Made by a program: the position numbers and the translations under genes. The notes beneath the pieces were generated by a model. It was not told where the DNA came from. It did not search any database and saw only the letters and a list, made by a program, of their open reading frames with translations. This document shows, piece after piece, positions 1 through 5,928 of a DNA stretch of 8,528 nucleotides. How positions within the stretch are numbered: position 1 is the first letter of the stretch; every line of letters begins with the position of its first letter. The DNA comes from CAZDCZ01 sp964504155 (GTDB lineage: Bacteria; Bacteroidota; Bacteroidia; Bacteroidales; UBA12077), in contig CAZDCZ010000102.1 of NCBI GenBank assembly GCA_964504155.1, positions 1 through 8,528 on the forward strand, written 5' to 3'.

Positions 1-297
1 GGAAGTAATACTGTTAAATCAAGTACATCACTTAAAGCATCAAAACAACTTAAAGAAAACGGTCGCTCTGATTTAACTTATGATAATCCGTTTACAGACA
101 TGGAATTTGTTGATGAACAAATTAAAAACAATAAGAAAATTTATAAAATTTTTAATGTTCTCAAAGCGAGATATAGTAGTAGAATGTCTTTTAAAGGGCT
201 AAAATATAATCACCTTACATTGTTTATCTTGAATCAAAAAGCTATACTAAAAAGAACATATCGGTTTTTCAAACCAGAAAATTATTTTAACAAATGA
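1..297 (+). CDS. C-terminal fragment of an unidentified protein (5' end outside window)
   Basis: The frame is open from base 1 to a TGA at 295-297, giving 98 codons with no stop. The first in-frame ATG is at 100, but the open frame continues upstream of it to the window edge, so this is most likely the tail of a longer gene and not a 65-residue protein. The tail is rich in Lys, Asn and Phe and ends in a basic, aromatic stretch (RTYRFFKPENYF). I see no signal peptide or membrane segment. The phrase NPFTDMEFVD faintly resembles the 'PFLD..LVEFA' segment of asparagine-synthetase-like proteins, which do occur in polysaccharide loci, but this is too weak to name a function. The stop overlaps the next start as ATGA (294-297), so the gene belongs to the same operon and is probably translationally coupled to the glycosyltransferase. 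Confidence 0.6.
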   Translation, partial: GSNTVKSSTSLKASKQLKENGRSDLTYDNPFTDMEFVDEQIKNNKKIYKIFNVLKARYSSRMSFKGLKYNHLTLFILNQKAILKRTYRFFKPENYFNK

Positions 298-1265
298 TAT
301 CATTCATAATCATAGGCCGAAACGAAGGTTGGAAGCTCACAAAATGTTTTCATGGAGTTCTGGATACCATAAAAACAAATAATTTAGAGGACTACGAAAT
401 TATTTACGTTGACTCCAACTCAACAGATGATAGTATTGAAAGAGCCAAACAATTTTCTGAAATAGATATTTATAAATTGACAACAATATATAATGCTGCT
501 ATTGCCAGAAATTTGGGAGCCAATAAGGCAAAAGGTGATGTTTTGTTTTTTATTGATGGTGATATGGAAATTTCCCTGGAATTTCTATCTTTGGTTTATT
601 CAGAAGAATCGGGATTAAAATATCCTTTTGTATCAGGTCAGTTAAAAAATTATAATTATAACAAACAAGGAAAGTTTCTCAATAATACTTGGCAATATAA
701 ACAAGTACTAAACGGTGATCGGTATTTTACTACAACAGGAGGCATTTTTTTAATTGAAAGAGATATTTGGAAAGCCGTAGGCGGAATGGATAATCGTTTT
801 AAACGAGGTCAAGATTTAGAACTTGCCTTAAGTATAGCTCAAAAAGGAATTAAAATATTGCGAAAGAAAGAAATAATTGCCAATCATCATACCATTTCAT
901 ATACGCACAAAACTAGACTGTGGAAAACTCTGTTTTCCGGAGATATTTCTTATTCTAACTCATTTTTATTACGAAAACACATATTGAATCCACAGGCGTA
1001 TGTTAAGATTGCAAAATCCAATTACACTTTGTTGAGTTTCTTTTTTTTCTTGGGAATCTCCCTGTTTTTGCATAATTTTTATTTCTTAAGCGGTTATATT
1101 ATTATCCTTATTTTTAAGGTATATAAACAGAAAAAGAAAAATTTGTTAGAAATAATGGAATTGTTTTTATTCTATCCAGTCCGAGATCTTGTTTTTCTTT
1201 TTTACCTGTTTGTTCCCATGAAAAAGATAAATTCAACTGAAATACATTTTATTAAAATTCAATAA
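294..1265 (+). CDS. Family 2 (GT-A) glycosyltransferase with C-terminal membrane segments
   Basis: This 323-residue protein probably transfers a sugar from a nucleotide-sugar donor to a lipid-linked glycan intermediate on the cytoplasmic face of the inner membrane. The N-terminus (ISFIIIGRNE, residues 2-11) is the first beta strand of a GT-A fold. YVDSNSTDDS (38-47) is the usual nucleotide-binding segment, and IDGDM (87-91) carries the DxD-type metal/donor motif. TTTGGIFLI (146-154) and the acidic GQDLELA segment (172-178) match the acceptor and catalytic-base region of family 2 enzymes. Hydrophobic stretches at about 245-276 and 288-307 suggest membrane anchoring or re-entrant helices. The start at 294 overlaps the upstream stop (ATGA) and there is no Shine-Dalgarno sequence. 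The stop shares one base with the next ATG (TAATG). Donor and acceptor cannot be told from sequence; the family assignment is secure. Confidence 0.9.
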   Translation: MISFIIIGRNEGWKLTKCFHGVLDTIKTNNLEDYEIIYVDSNSTDDSIERAKQFSEIDIYKLTTIYNAAIARNLGANKAKGDVLFFIDGDMEISLEFLSLVYSEESGLKYPFVSGQLKNYNYNKQGKFLNNTWQYKQVLNGDRYFTTTGGIFLIERDIWKAVGGMDNRFKRGQDLELALSIAQKGIKILRKKEIIANHHTISYTHKTRLWKTLFSGDISYSNSFLLRKHILNPQAYVKIAKSNYTLLSFFFFLGISLFLHNFYFLSGYIIILIFKVYKQKKKNLLEIMELFLFYPVRDLVFLFYLFVPMKKINSTEIHFIKIQ

Positions 1266-2272
1266 TGAGTTATCGTATTACGTCAACCATTGATCCTGCT
1301 GTTTGGGTAAAATTTATTTACAATCACCCCCACGGCAACATCTTCCAAGCCCCGGAAATGTATGAAGTATATTCAAAAACAAAAAATTATAAACCAATAT
1401 TTTTAGCTGCAGAAGATGATAATAAAAACGTAATTGGAATTTTGTTAGCCGTTATTCAAAAAGAACATAAAGGGATATTAGGTAAATTCTCTGCCCGTTC
1501 TATTATAATTGGAGGCCCTTTAGTAAAAGATAATAAGCCGGAAATTATAGAATTTTTGCTAAAAGAATACAATAAAGAAATTAAAGGCAAAGCAATTTAT
1601 ACACAAATAAGAAATCATTGGGAGTGGAATAAAACTGAGAAGAAAATTTTTGAAAAGTATGGCTTTGTTTACGAACCGCATTTAGATATTATCCATGATT
1701 TAACCGTAAAAAAGGAAGATATATGGAATAATATAACAGGGAAAGCACGTAATAAAATACGAAAATCACTAAAAAACAATATTGTATTTGATGAATTAAA
1801 ATCAATAAATAATGTTACGAAAAGTTACAAAATATTGGAAGAAGTATATAAAAATGCAAAGCAACCTTTAGCTGATTATAGTCTTTTTAAAAATGCTTAT
1901 CTTGTTTTGTTTGATAAAGGAATGTTAAAAATATTTGGAGCCCTTTATAATAAAAATATTGTTGGAATAAGAATACAATTAATTTATTGTAATTGTGTGT
2001 ATGATTGGTATGCAGGTAGCAAAAGTCAATATTATAAGTTTAATCCAAATGATTTTTTACCATGGAAAGTTATTGAATGGGGTAGTAAAAATGGATATAA
2101 ATATTTTGATTTTGGAGGAGCTGGAAAACCAAATATACCATATGGTGTGAGGGATCACAAGTTAAAGTTTGGAGGGAAATTGGTTGAGTTTGGCAGGTTT
2201 GAGAAAATACATAATCGGTTTTTATTTCAAATAGGTAAAATAGGATTGAAATTATATAAAAAAATAAAATAA
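1265..2272 (+). CDS. FemAB-like GNAT-fold aminoacyl/acyl transferase
   Basis: This 335-residue protein resembles the FemAB/FemX group (BioF2-like, acetyltransferase fold), whose characterised members transfer amino acids from aminoacyl-tRNA to peptidoglycan precursors. Relatives in polysaccharide loci are usually of unknown substrate. The C-terminal half (about 150-310) shows the expected pattern: a basic helix KARNKIRKSLK (160-170), the strand VYDWYAGSKSQYY (245-257), a conserved PNDFLPWKVIEWG segment (261-273), FDFGGAG (281-287) and the closing KFGGKLVEFGRF (301-312). The N-terminal half would be the paired degenerate GNAT subdomain (IFQAPEMYEVY, 26-36). No signal peptide or membrane helix is seen, so it should act in the cytoplasm. 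It begins one base inside the preceding stop codon. Its position just before an aminosugar cassette suggests it could acylate an amino group on the glycan, but that is inference. A plain N-acetyltransferase is the main alternative. Confidence 0.8.
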   Translation: MSYRITSTIDPAVWVKFIYNHPHGNIFQAPEMYEVYSKTKNYKPIFLAAEDDNKNVIGILLAVIQKEHKGILGKFSARSIIIGGPLVKDNKPEIIEFLLKEYNKEIKGKAIYTQIRNHWEWNKTEKKIFEKYGFVYEPHLDIIHDLTVKKEDIWNNITGKARNKIRKSLKNNIVFDELKSINNVTKSYKILEEVYKNAKQPLADYSLFKNAYLVLFDKGMLKIFGALYNKNIVGIRIQLIYCNCVYDWYAGSKSQYYKFNPNDFLPWKVIEWGSKNGYKYFDFGGAGKPNIPYGVRDHKLKFGGKLVEFGRFEKIHNRFLFQIGKIGLKLYKKIK

Positions 2273-2755
2273 ATGGTTTACGCAAGTACTACTACATACA
2301 AGCAAGTTGGTTTTTTTGTTAAATTAAAAGTTAAAATTGGCAAAAAACTTGCAAAAAGTTTTCCTCATAATACTATGCGTACCTTGGGTTTAAAAATGTG
2401 TGGTTTTGATATTGGTAAAAAAGTTTATATTGGAGAAGATTTAATTATAGCAAGTATAATTTCAGAAAAATCATGTAATCTAAAAATTGGAAATAGAGTT
2501 GCTATAGGTCCTAGGGTTACTTTATTGTTGTCTTCTGATGCAAATTGGTCACATTTAATGCAAAAAATAGAACCTATTAAAGGCAAAATTATTTTGGAGG
2601 ATGATTGTTGGATTGGAGCTGGAGTAATAATTATGCCTAATGTTACTATAGGCAAAAGTGCTATCGTTGGATCAGGAGCTGTAGTTACAAAAAATGTCAA
2701 TCCTAATACCATTGTTGCTGGAGTACCTGCTAAAATAATAAAGGAAATAAATTAA
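2273..2755 (+). CDS. Left-handed beta-helix (hexapeptide repeat) acyltransferase
   Basis: This 160-residue protein belongs to the LacA/WcaF/WbbJ-type acyltransferases, which move an acetyl group from acetyl-CoA to a sugar. Hexapeptide repeats run from about residue 44: GFDIGKKVYIGEDL, then LKIGNRVAIGPRVTL (70-84), then IILEDDCWIGAGVIIMPNVTIGKSAIVGSGAVV (106-138). The family's closing loop, TIVAGVPAKIIKEI (146-159), follows. The amphipathic basic N-terminus (15-40) is typical of the O-acetyltransferase branch and less like the FdtC/QdtC amine acetyltransferases, so O-acetylation of the glycan is my first guess and N-acetylation of a 3-amino sugar the second. The segment SSDANWSHL (87-95) has Asp where many relatives have the catalytic His of an SSHPN-like motif. 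H94 lies close by and could serve instead. ATG directly abuts the previous stop, and the stop directly abuts the next ATG. Confidence 0.88.
   Translation: MVYASTTTYKQVGFFVKLKVKIGKKLAKSFPHNTMRTLGLKMCGFDIGKKVYIGEDLIIASIISEKSCNLKIGNRVAIGPRVTLLLSSDANWSHLMQKIEPIKGKIILEDDCWIGAGVIIMPNVTIGKSAIVGSGAVVTKNVNPNTIVAGVPAKIIKEIN
2741..2745 (+). promoter_or_regulatory. Possible Shine-Dalgarno for the first ketoisomerase gene
   Basis: AAGGA lies ten bases before the ATG at 2756, inside the last codons of the acyltransferase gene. The other starts in the operon that I examined show only A/T-rich leaders, as expected for Bacteroidota. The match may be chance in AT-rich DNA, and the spacing is slightly long. 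Confidence 0.25.
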
Positions 2756-3160
2756 ATGAATAGACCAAAAATAATAGAACTTCCAAAAATAGAAGATCCC
2801 AGAGGAAATCTTTCCTTTGTAGAAGAGAATAATCATATTCCCTTTAAAATTGAACGAACTTATTGGATATATGATGTTCCAGGCGGTCAAATTAGGGGAG
2901 GCCATGCCTTTAAAAAACAAAAAGAGTTTATTATTGCTTTATCGGGAAGTTTTGATGTGCTTGTTGATGATGGAACAAAAAAAGAAACATACACATTAAA
3001 CAGGTCATACTATGGACTGTTTATTCCGAAAGGCTATTGGAGGCAAATGAGAAATTTTTCAACTAATTCTTTGGCTGTTGTATTAGCATCTACCTACTTC
3101 GATGAAAAAGATTATATCAGGGATTATGATTCTTTTCTAAAATTTAAAAAACTCATTTAA
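2756..3160 (+). CDS. FdtA/QdtA-family sugar 3,4-ketoisomerase paralogue with altered HAH motif
   Basis: This 134-residue single-domain cupin belongs to the WxcM-like / FdtA family, which converts dTDP-4-keto-6-deoxyglucose to a dTDP-3-keto-6-deoxyhexose. Visible family marks are DPRGNLSFVEE (14-24), IPFKIERTYWIYDVPGG (28-44), RGGHAFK (47-53), SGSFDVLVDDG (63-73), YWRQMRNFS (94-102) and the C-terminal DYIRDYDSFL (119-128). The family norm is RGxHAHK, and its two histidines sit near C-3/C-4 of the sugar in the FdtA crystal structure. Here the first is kept (H50) and the second is Phe (F52). The protein is about half identical by eye to the next gene product over some 90 residues, so the pair arose by an old duplication. 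The start abuts the upstream stop with no gap. It may be an active variant with another specificity, or a structural partner of its neighbour. Confidence 0.85.
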   Translation: MNRPKIIELPKIEDPRGNLSFVEENNHIPFKIERTYWIYDVPGGQIRGGHAFKKQKEFIIALSGSFDVLVDDGTKKETYTLNRSYYGLFIPKGYWRQMRNFSTNSLAVVLASTYFDEKDYIRDYDSFLKFKKLI

Positions 3161-3164
3161 AATA

Positions 3165-3584
3165 ATGAAGAAAAATAATGTATCTGATTGTGTAATAATA
3201 GATTTGCCGCAAGTACATAGTATTGCAGGTAATATTACTGCAATTGAAAATAATAAAAATATACCATTTGCTGTAAAGCGCATATATTATTTATACGATA
3301 TTCCTGGCGGTGAAGATAGAGGAGCTCATGCACATAAAACACTTCAGCAATTTATTGTTGCTGCAAGCGGTTCTTTTGATATAACATTAGACGATGGTTT
3401 AAATAAACGAACCATTAGTTTAAATCATCCCAACAAAGCCTTGCACTTAGTACCCGGCATATGGAGAGAACTTTCAAATTTTTCTTCAGGAGCAATTTGT
3501 TTAGTTTTAGCTTCTAATAGATATTTAGAACAAGATTATATTCGTGATTACAGCAAGTTTTTAACTCATAATTTTCTTAAATAA
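3165..3584 (+). CDS. qdtA: dTDP-4-keto-6-deoxyhexose 3,4-ketoisomerase (FdtA/QdtA family)
   Basis: This 139-residue cupin is the canonical member of the tandem pair and is expected to move the keto group of dTDP-4-keto-6-deoxyglucose from C-4 to C-3, preparing it for amination. It has VKRIYYLYDIPGG (37-49), the intact RGAHAHK motif (52-58, His55 and His57), SGSFDITLDDG (68-78), IWRELSNFS (99-107) and DYIRDYSKFL (124-133). Unlike the first paralogue, its N-terminal 'DPRGN' segment is changed to SIAGN (19-23). From memory, work on QdtA tied the gluco versus galacto outcome to two positions, one of them an Arg that appears to match R101 in the Trp-Arg pair here. This weakly favours a QdtA (Qui3N) over an FdtA (Fuc3N) product, so the symbol is provisional. 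It starts four bases after the previous stop and shares one base with the next start. Confidence 0.9.
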   Translation: MKKNNVSDCVIIDLPQVHSIAGNITAIENNKNIPFAVKRIYYLYDIPGGEDRGAHAHKTLQQFIVAASGSFDITLDDGLNKRTISLNHPNKALHLVPGIWRELSNFSSGAICLVLASNRYLEQDYIRDYSKFLTHNFLK

Positions 3585-4789
3585 TGTTGATCTGTATTGC
3601 CGGAAAAAATTCTATTGCTGTTAATGCACTTAGATTTCTCATCGAAAAAGAGATACCTATACACAATCTTTGCGTTTGTATTAATGCAACAGATGATGGA
3701 CTACATGGTTGGCAACCTTCATTAAAAAAATATGCTGAAGATTTTAAAATTCCAATTAAAACCTTGCAAGAACTTTATAAAATAAAGGATTTAATTTTCC
3801 TTTCAATGGAATTTGATAAATTAATTAAACCAAATAAATTTAAATCTAAAAAACTTTACAATATACATTTTTCCAAGTTGCCATCTTATAAAGGCATGTA
3901 TACATCTGTTTGGCCAATTTTAAATGGAGAAACCGAAATGGGGGTGACTCTCCATATTATTGATCATGGAATAGATACTGGAAATATCATTGATCAAATA
4001 GTTTTTCCACTTTCATTTGGTGAAAATTCTTATGATTTGTATTGTAAGTTTTTGAATTATGCTTTTATCATATTTAAACAAAACTGGAATAACCTTAAAA
4101 CAACAGACCTTAAAGGGGAGCTTCAGGCTATCATAAATTCTAGTTATTATTCTAAAGATACTCTTGATTATAGAAATATTTCTATAAATCTTAATGCTAC
4201 AGCATATCATTTGCAAAATCAAATTCGGGCATTTAATTTTAGACCTTATCAATTACCAAAGGTTAAAGGATATACAATATCTCATGTAAAAATAACGAAT
4301 GAAAGATCGTCTAAGAAACCTGGGACACTCCTTAATTCCAATAATATTTCAATGACATTTGCGACTATTGATTATAACATTATCTTGTTTAAAGATAATT
4401 TAGATGAAATAATATGCTCAGCTAAAAATGACAATATAGTTTTTATTAAAGAGGCATCAAAACTTGGTTATCAATTAGATGAAAAAAATGAAAAGGGTTG
4501 GACTCCACTAATGGTTGCTTCATATAACGAATCATATAAAGTATTTAATTACTTGTTAAATTGTAACTGCAATGTTAACGCTATTAATAATAACGGCACC
4601 AGTGTTTTAATGTATGCATTAACTTCTGCTTCTAAAACAAGCAATTTACATTTTATTAATTCCTTACTAAAAGCAGGAGCCTGTATAAAACATACAGACT
4701 ATAAAGGTATTAATGTAATAGAGTATGCAAAACTTTATGGAAATAAATTGGTAATATCTACATTAGATGGATTTTATGAAAATAAATAA
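3584..4789 (+). CDS. qdtF: dTDP-3-amino-3,6-dideoxyhexose N-formyltransferase with C-terminal ankyrin repeats (QdtF-like)
   Basis: This 401-residue cytoplasmic enzyme should transfer a formyl group from N10-formyltetrahydrofolate to the 3-amino group of a dTDP-amino sugar. The Rossmann-type catalytic domain (about 1-185) carries the Asn-His-Asp triad of the formyltransferase family: N93 and H95 in NIHFSKLPSYKG (93-104), and D131 in HGIDTG (128-133). The His-to-Asp spacing equals that of Met-tRNA formyltransferase. A smaller C-terminal subdomain follows (about 195-270). Residues 282-396 form ankyrin repeats: a partial first one, then GWTPLMVAS (305-313), GTSVLMYAL (338-346) with LLKAGACIKHTD (361-372), and a capping GINVIEYAKLYGN (375-387). 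The same domain order is known from QdtF of Providencia alcalifaciens, where the ankyrin part binds a second dTDP-sugar. Neighbouring ketoisomerase and aminotransferase genes agree with this job. Whether the substrate is Qui3N or Fuc3N is unresolved. Confidence 0.9.
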   Translation: MLICIAGKNSIAVNALRFLIEKEIPIHNLCVCINATDDGLHGWQPSLKKYAEDFKIPIKTLQELYKIKDLIFLSMEFDKLIKPNKFKSKKLYNIHFSKLPSYKGMYTSVWPILNGETEMGVTLHIIDHGIDTGNIIDQIVFPLSFGENSYDLYCKFLNYAFIIFKQNWNNLKTTDLKGELQAIINSSYYSKDTLDYRNISINLNATAYHLQNQIRAFNFRPYQLPKVKGYTISHVKITNERSSKKPGTLLNSNNISMTFATIDYNIILFKDNLDEIICSAKNDNIVFIKEASKLGYQLDEKNEKGWTPLMVASYNESYKVFNYLLNCNCNVNAINNNGTSVLMYALTSASKTSNLHFINSLLKAGACIKHTDYKGINVIEYAKLYGNKLVISTLDGFYENK

Positions 4790-4801
4790 AAAACTATTAA
4801 G

Positions 4802-5923
4802 ATGAATATAAAATTTCTTGATTTAAAAGAAATAAATAAACGATATACTTCAGAATTAAAACAAGTTGCTGCTGAAGTTATTGATTCTGGATGGTATTTA
4901 TTAGGAGAAAGGGTAAAGCAATTTGAAAAGAATCTATCTCATTATATTGGAATAAAACATTCTATAGGGGTCGGTAATGGATTAGATGCTCTTCGTTTGA
5001 TATTACGTGCATATATTGAAATGGGAATTATGCAGGAAAGAGACGAAGTTATTGTACCCGCCAACACTTATATTGCTTCTATATTGGCAATTACAGATAA
5101 CAGGTTAAAGCCTGTATTTATTGAACCGGATATACTTACCTCTAATTTAGATATTTCTAAAATAGAAGAGAAAATAAATAGTAAGACTAAAGCTATAATG
5201 GTCGTTCATCTCTATGGACAAGTATGTTGGTCAGATAATTTGAAAAATATTGCAAAAAAATACAATTTAAAAATAATTGAAGATAATGCACAAGCTATTG
5301 GAGCAGAATGGAATAGTATTAATACTGGTGCACTAGGAGACGCAGCCGGCTTTAGTTTTTATCCCGGGAAAAACTTAGGAGCTTTAGGTGATAGCGGTGC
5401 TGTAACTACTAATGATACTACTTTGGCTAATATTATACGAACCTTAAGTAACTATGGTAGTAATAAAAAATATGTAAATGATTATCATGGTTTAAATAGT
5501 AGAATGGATGAAATGCAGGCTGCATTCCTGACTATAAAATTAAAATACATTGATAAAGAAAACCAACACAGAAGAGAAGTAGCACAATACTATATGGATC
5601 ACATCAAAAACTCCAAAATTGTTTTACCATTAACCCAAAACTTGAAACTCGAAACTCGAAACTATTTAGGACATGTTTGGCATTTATTTGTTATTCGTAC
5701 CTCTAATAGAAATGATTTACAAGATTATCTAACTAAAAATAATATTCAAAGTTTAATTCATTACCCTATTCCTCCGCACAAACAGTTAGCCTATCGCTTT
5801 TTTAATCATTTTAAATATCCAATAACAGAAAAATTGAGCAATGAAGTATTAAGTTTGCCTATCGGTTCTCATATTAGCCGAAAAGATTTAGAATATATTG
5901 TAACCATAATTAATAAATTTTAA
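4802..5923 (+). CDS. qdtB: PLP-dependent sugar aminotransferase, DegT/DnrJ/EryC1/StrS family (QdtB/FdtB-like)
   Basis: This 373-residue enzyme, full length for the family, should aminate C-3 of the dTDP-3-keto-6-deoxyhexose made by the ketoisomerase, using glutamate as likely donor. Family marks are FLDLKEINKRY (5-15), SGWYLLGERVKQFE (29-42), VGNGLDALRLILRA (57-70), PANTYIAS (86-93) and VVHLYGQ (134-140). EDNAQAIGA (160-168) holds the Asp (D161) that contacts the pyridine nitrogen, and FYPGKNLGALGDSGA (186-200) holds the Schiff-base Lys K190. YGSNKKY.ND.HGLNSRMDEMQAA (218-241) and HYPIPPH (320-326) complete the substrate side. FdtB/QdtB-type enzymes usually act as dimers. A heptamer repeat in the DNA adds a short unusual segment, LKLETRNY (281-288), before the conserved HVWHLFVIR strand. 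The gene lies 12 bases after the formyltransferase, the widest gap in the operon. Fdt versus Qdt identity is not settled, so the symbol is provisional. Confidence 0.92.
   Translation: MNIKFLDLKEINKRYTSELKQVAAEVIDSGWYLLGERVKQFEKNLSHYIGIKHSIGVGNGLDALRLILRAYIEMGIMQERDEVIVPANTYIASILAITDNRLKPVFIEPDILTSNLDISKIEEKINSKTKAIMVVHLYGQVCWSDNLKNIAKKYNLKIIEDNAQAIGAEWNSINTGALGDAAGFSFYPGKNLGALGDSGAVTTNDTTLANIIRTLSNYGSNKKYVNDYHGLNSRMDEMQAAFLTIKLKYIDKENQHRREVAQYYMDHIKNSKIVLPLTQNLKLETRNYLGHVWHLFVIRTSNRNDLQDYLTKNNIQSLIHYPIPPHKQLAYRFFNHFKYPITEKLSNEVLSLPIGSHISRKDLEYIVTIINKF
5644..5663 (+). repeat. Short in-frame heptamer tandem repeat inside the aminotransferase gene
   Basis: The unit GAAACTC occurs twice in direct succession (5644-5650, 5651-5657), followed by six of the seven bases of a third copy (5658-5663). 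It is preceded by CTT, so the run reads like TTGAAAC-type repeats often seen between genes in Bacteroidota. It encodes about residues 281-288 of the aminotransferase, next to the variable loop before the HVWHLFVIR strand. Because the unit is seven bases, gain or loss of one copy would shift the frame. Confidence 0.7.
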
Positions 5924-5928
5924 TAAGA

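Noticed and set aside
100..297. A complete 65-residue small protein starting at ATG 100.
   Set aside because: The same frame is open all the way to base 1, so a truncated longer gene is the simpler reading.
1041..1048. Run of eight T in the GT2 gene, with seven-T runs elsewhere (for example in the early acyltransferase gene), considered as phase-variation tracts.
   Set aside because: Runs this short are expected in such AT-rich DNA, and this one lies in a membrane segment coding for repeated Phe. Nothing marks it as a slippage site.
2070..2920. Minus-strand open frames across the FemAB, acyltransferase and ketoisomerase genes.
   Set aside because: They lie opposite well-supported genes, show no recognisable domain and have the odd composition of antisense shadows.
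4271..4289. Near-identical 19-base stretch shared with 8073-8091 (18 of 19 bases); both encode YTISHV, in the formyltransferase and the GT4 enzyme.
   Set aside because: The two proteins are unrelated, the flanks do not match, and AT-rich coding DNA makes such short matches plausible by chance.
4790..4801. The 12-base gap between formyltransferase and aminotransferase as a site for a promoter or terminator.
   Set aside because: It is too short, with no inverted repeat or promoter-like hexamer visible.
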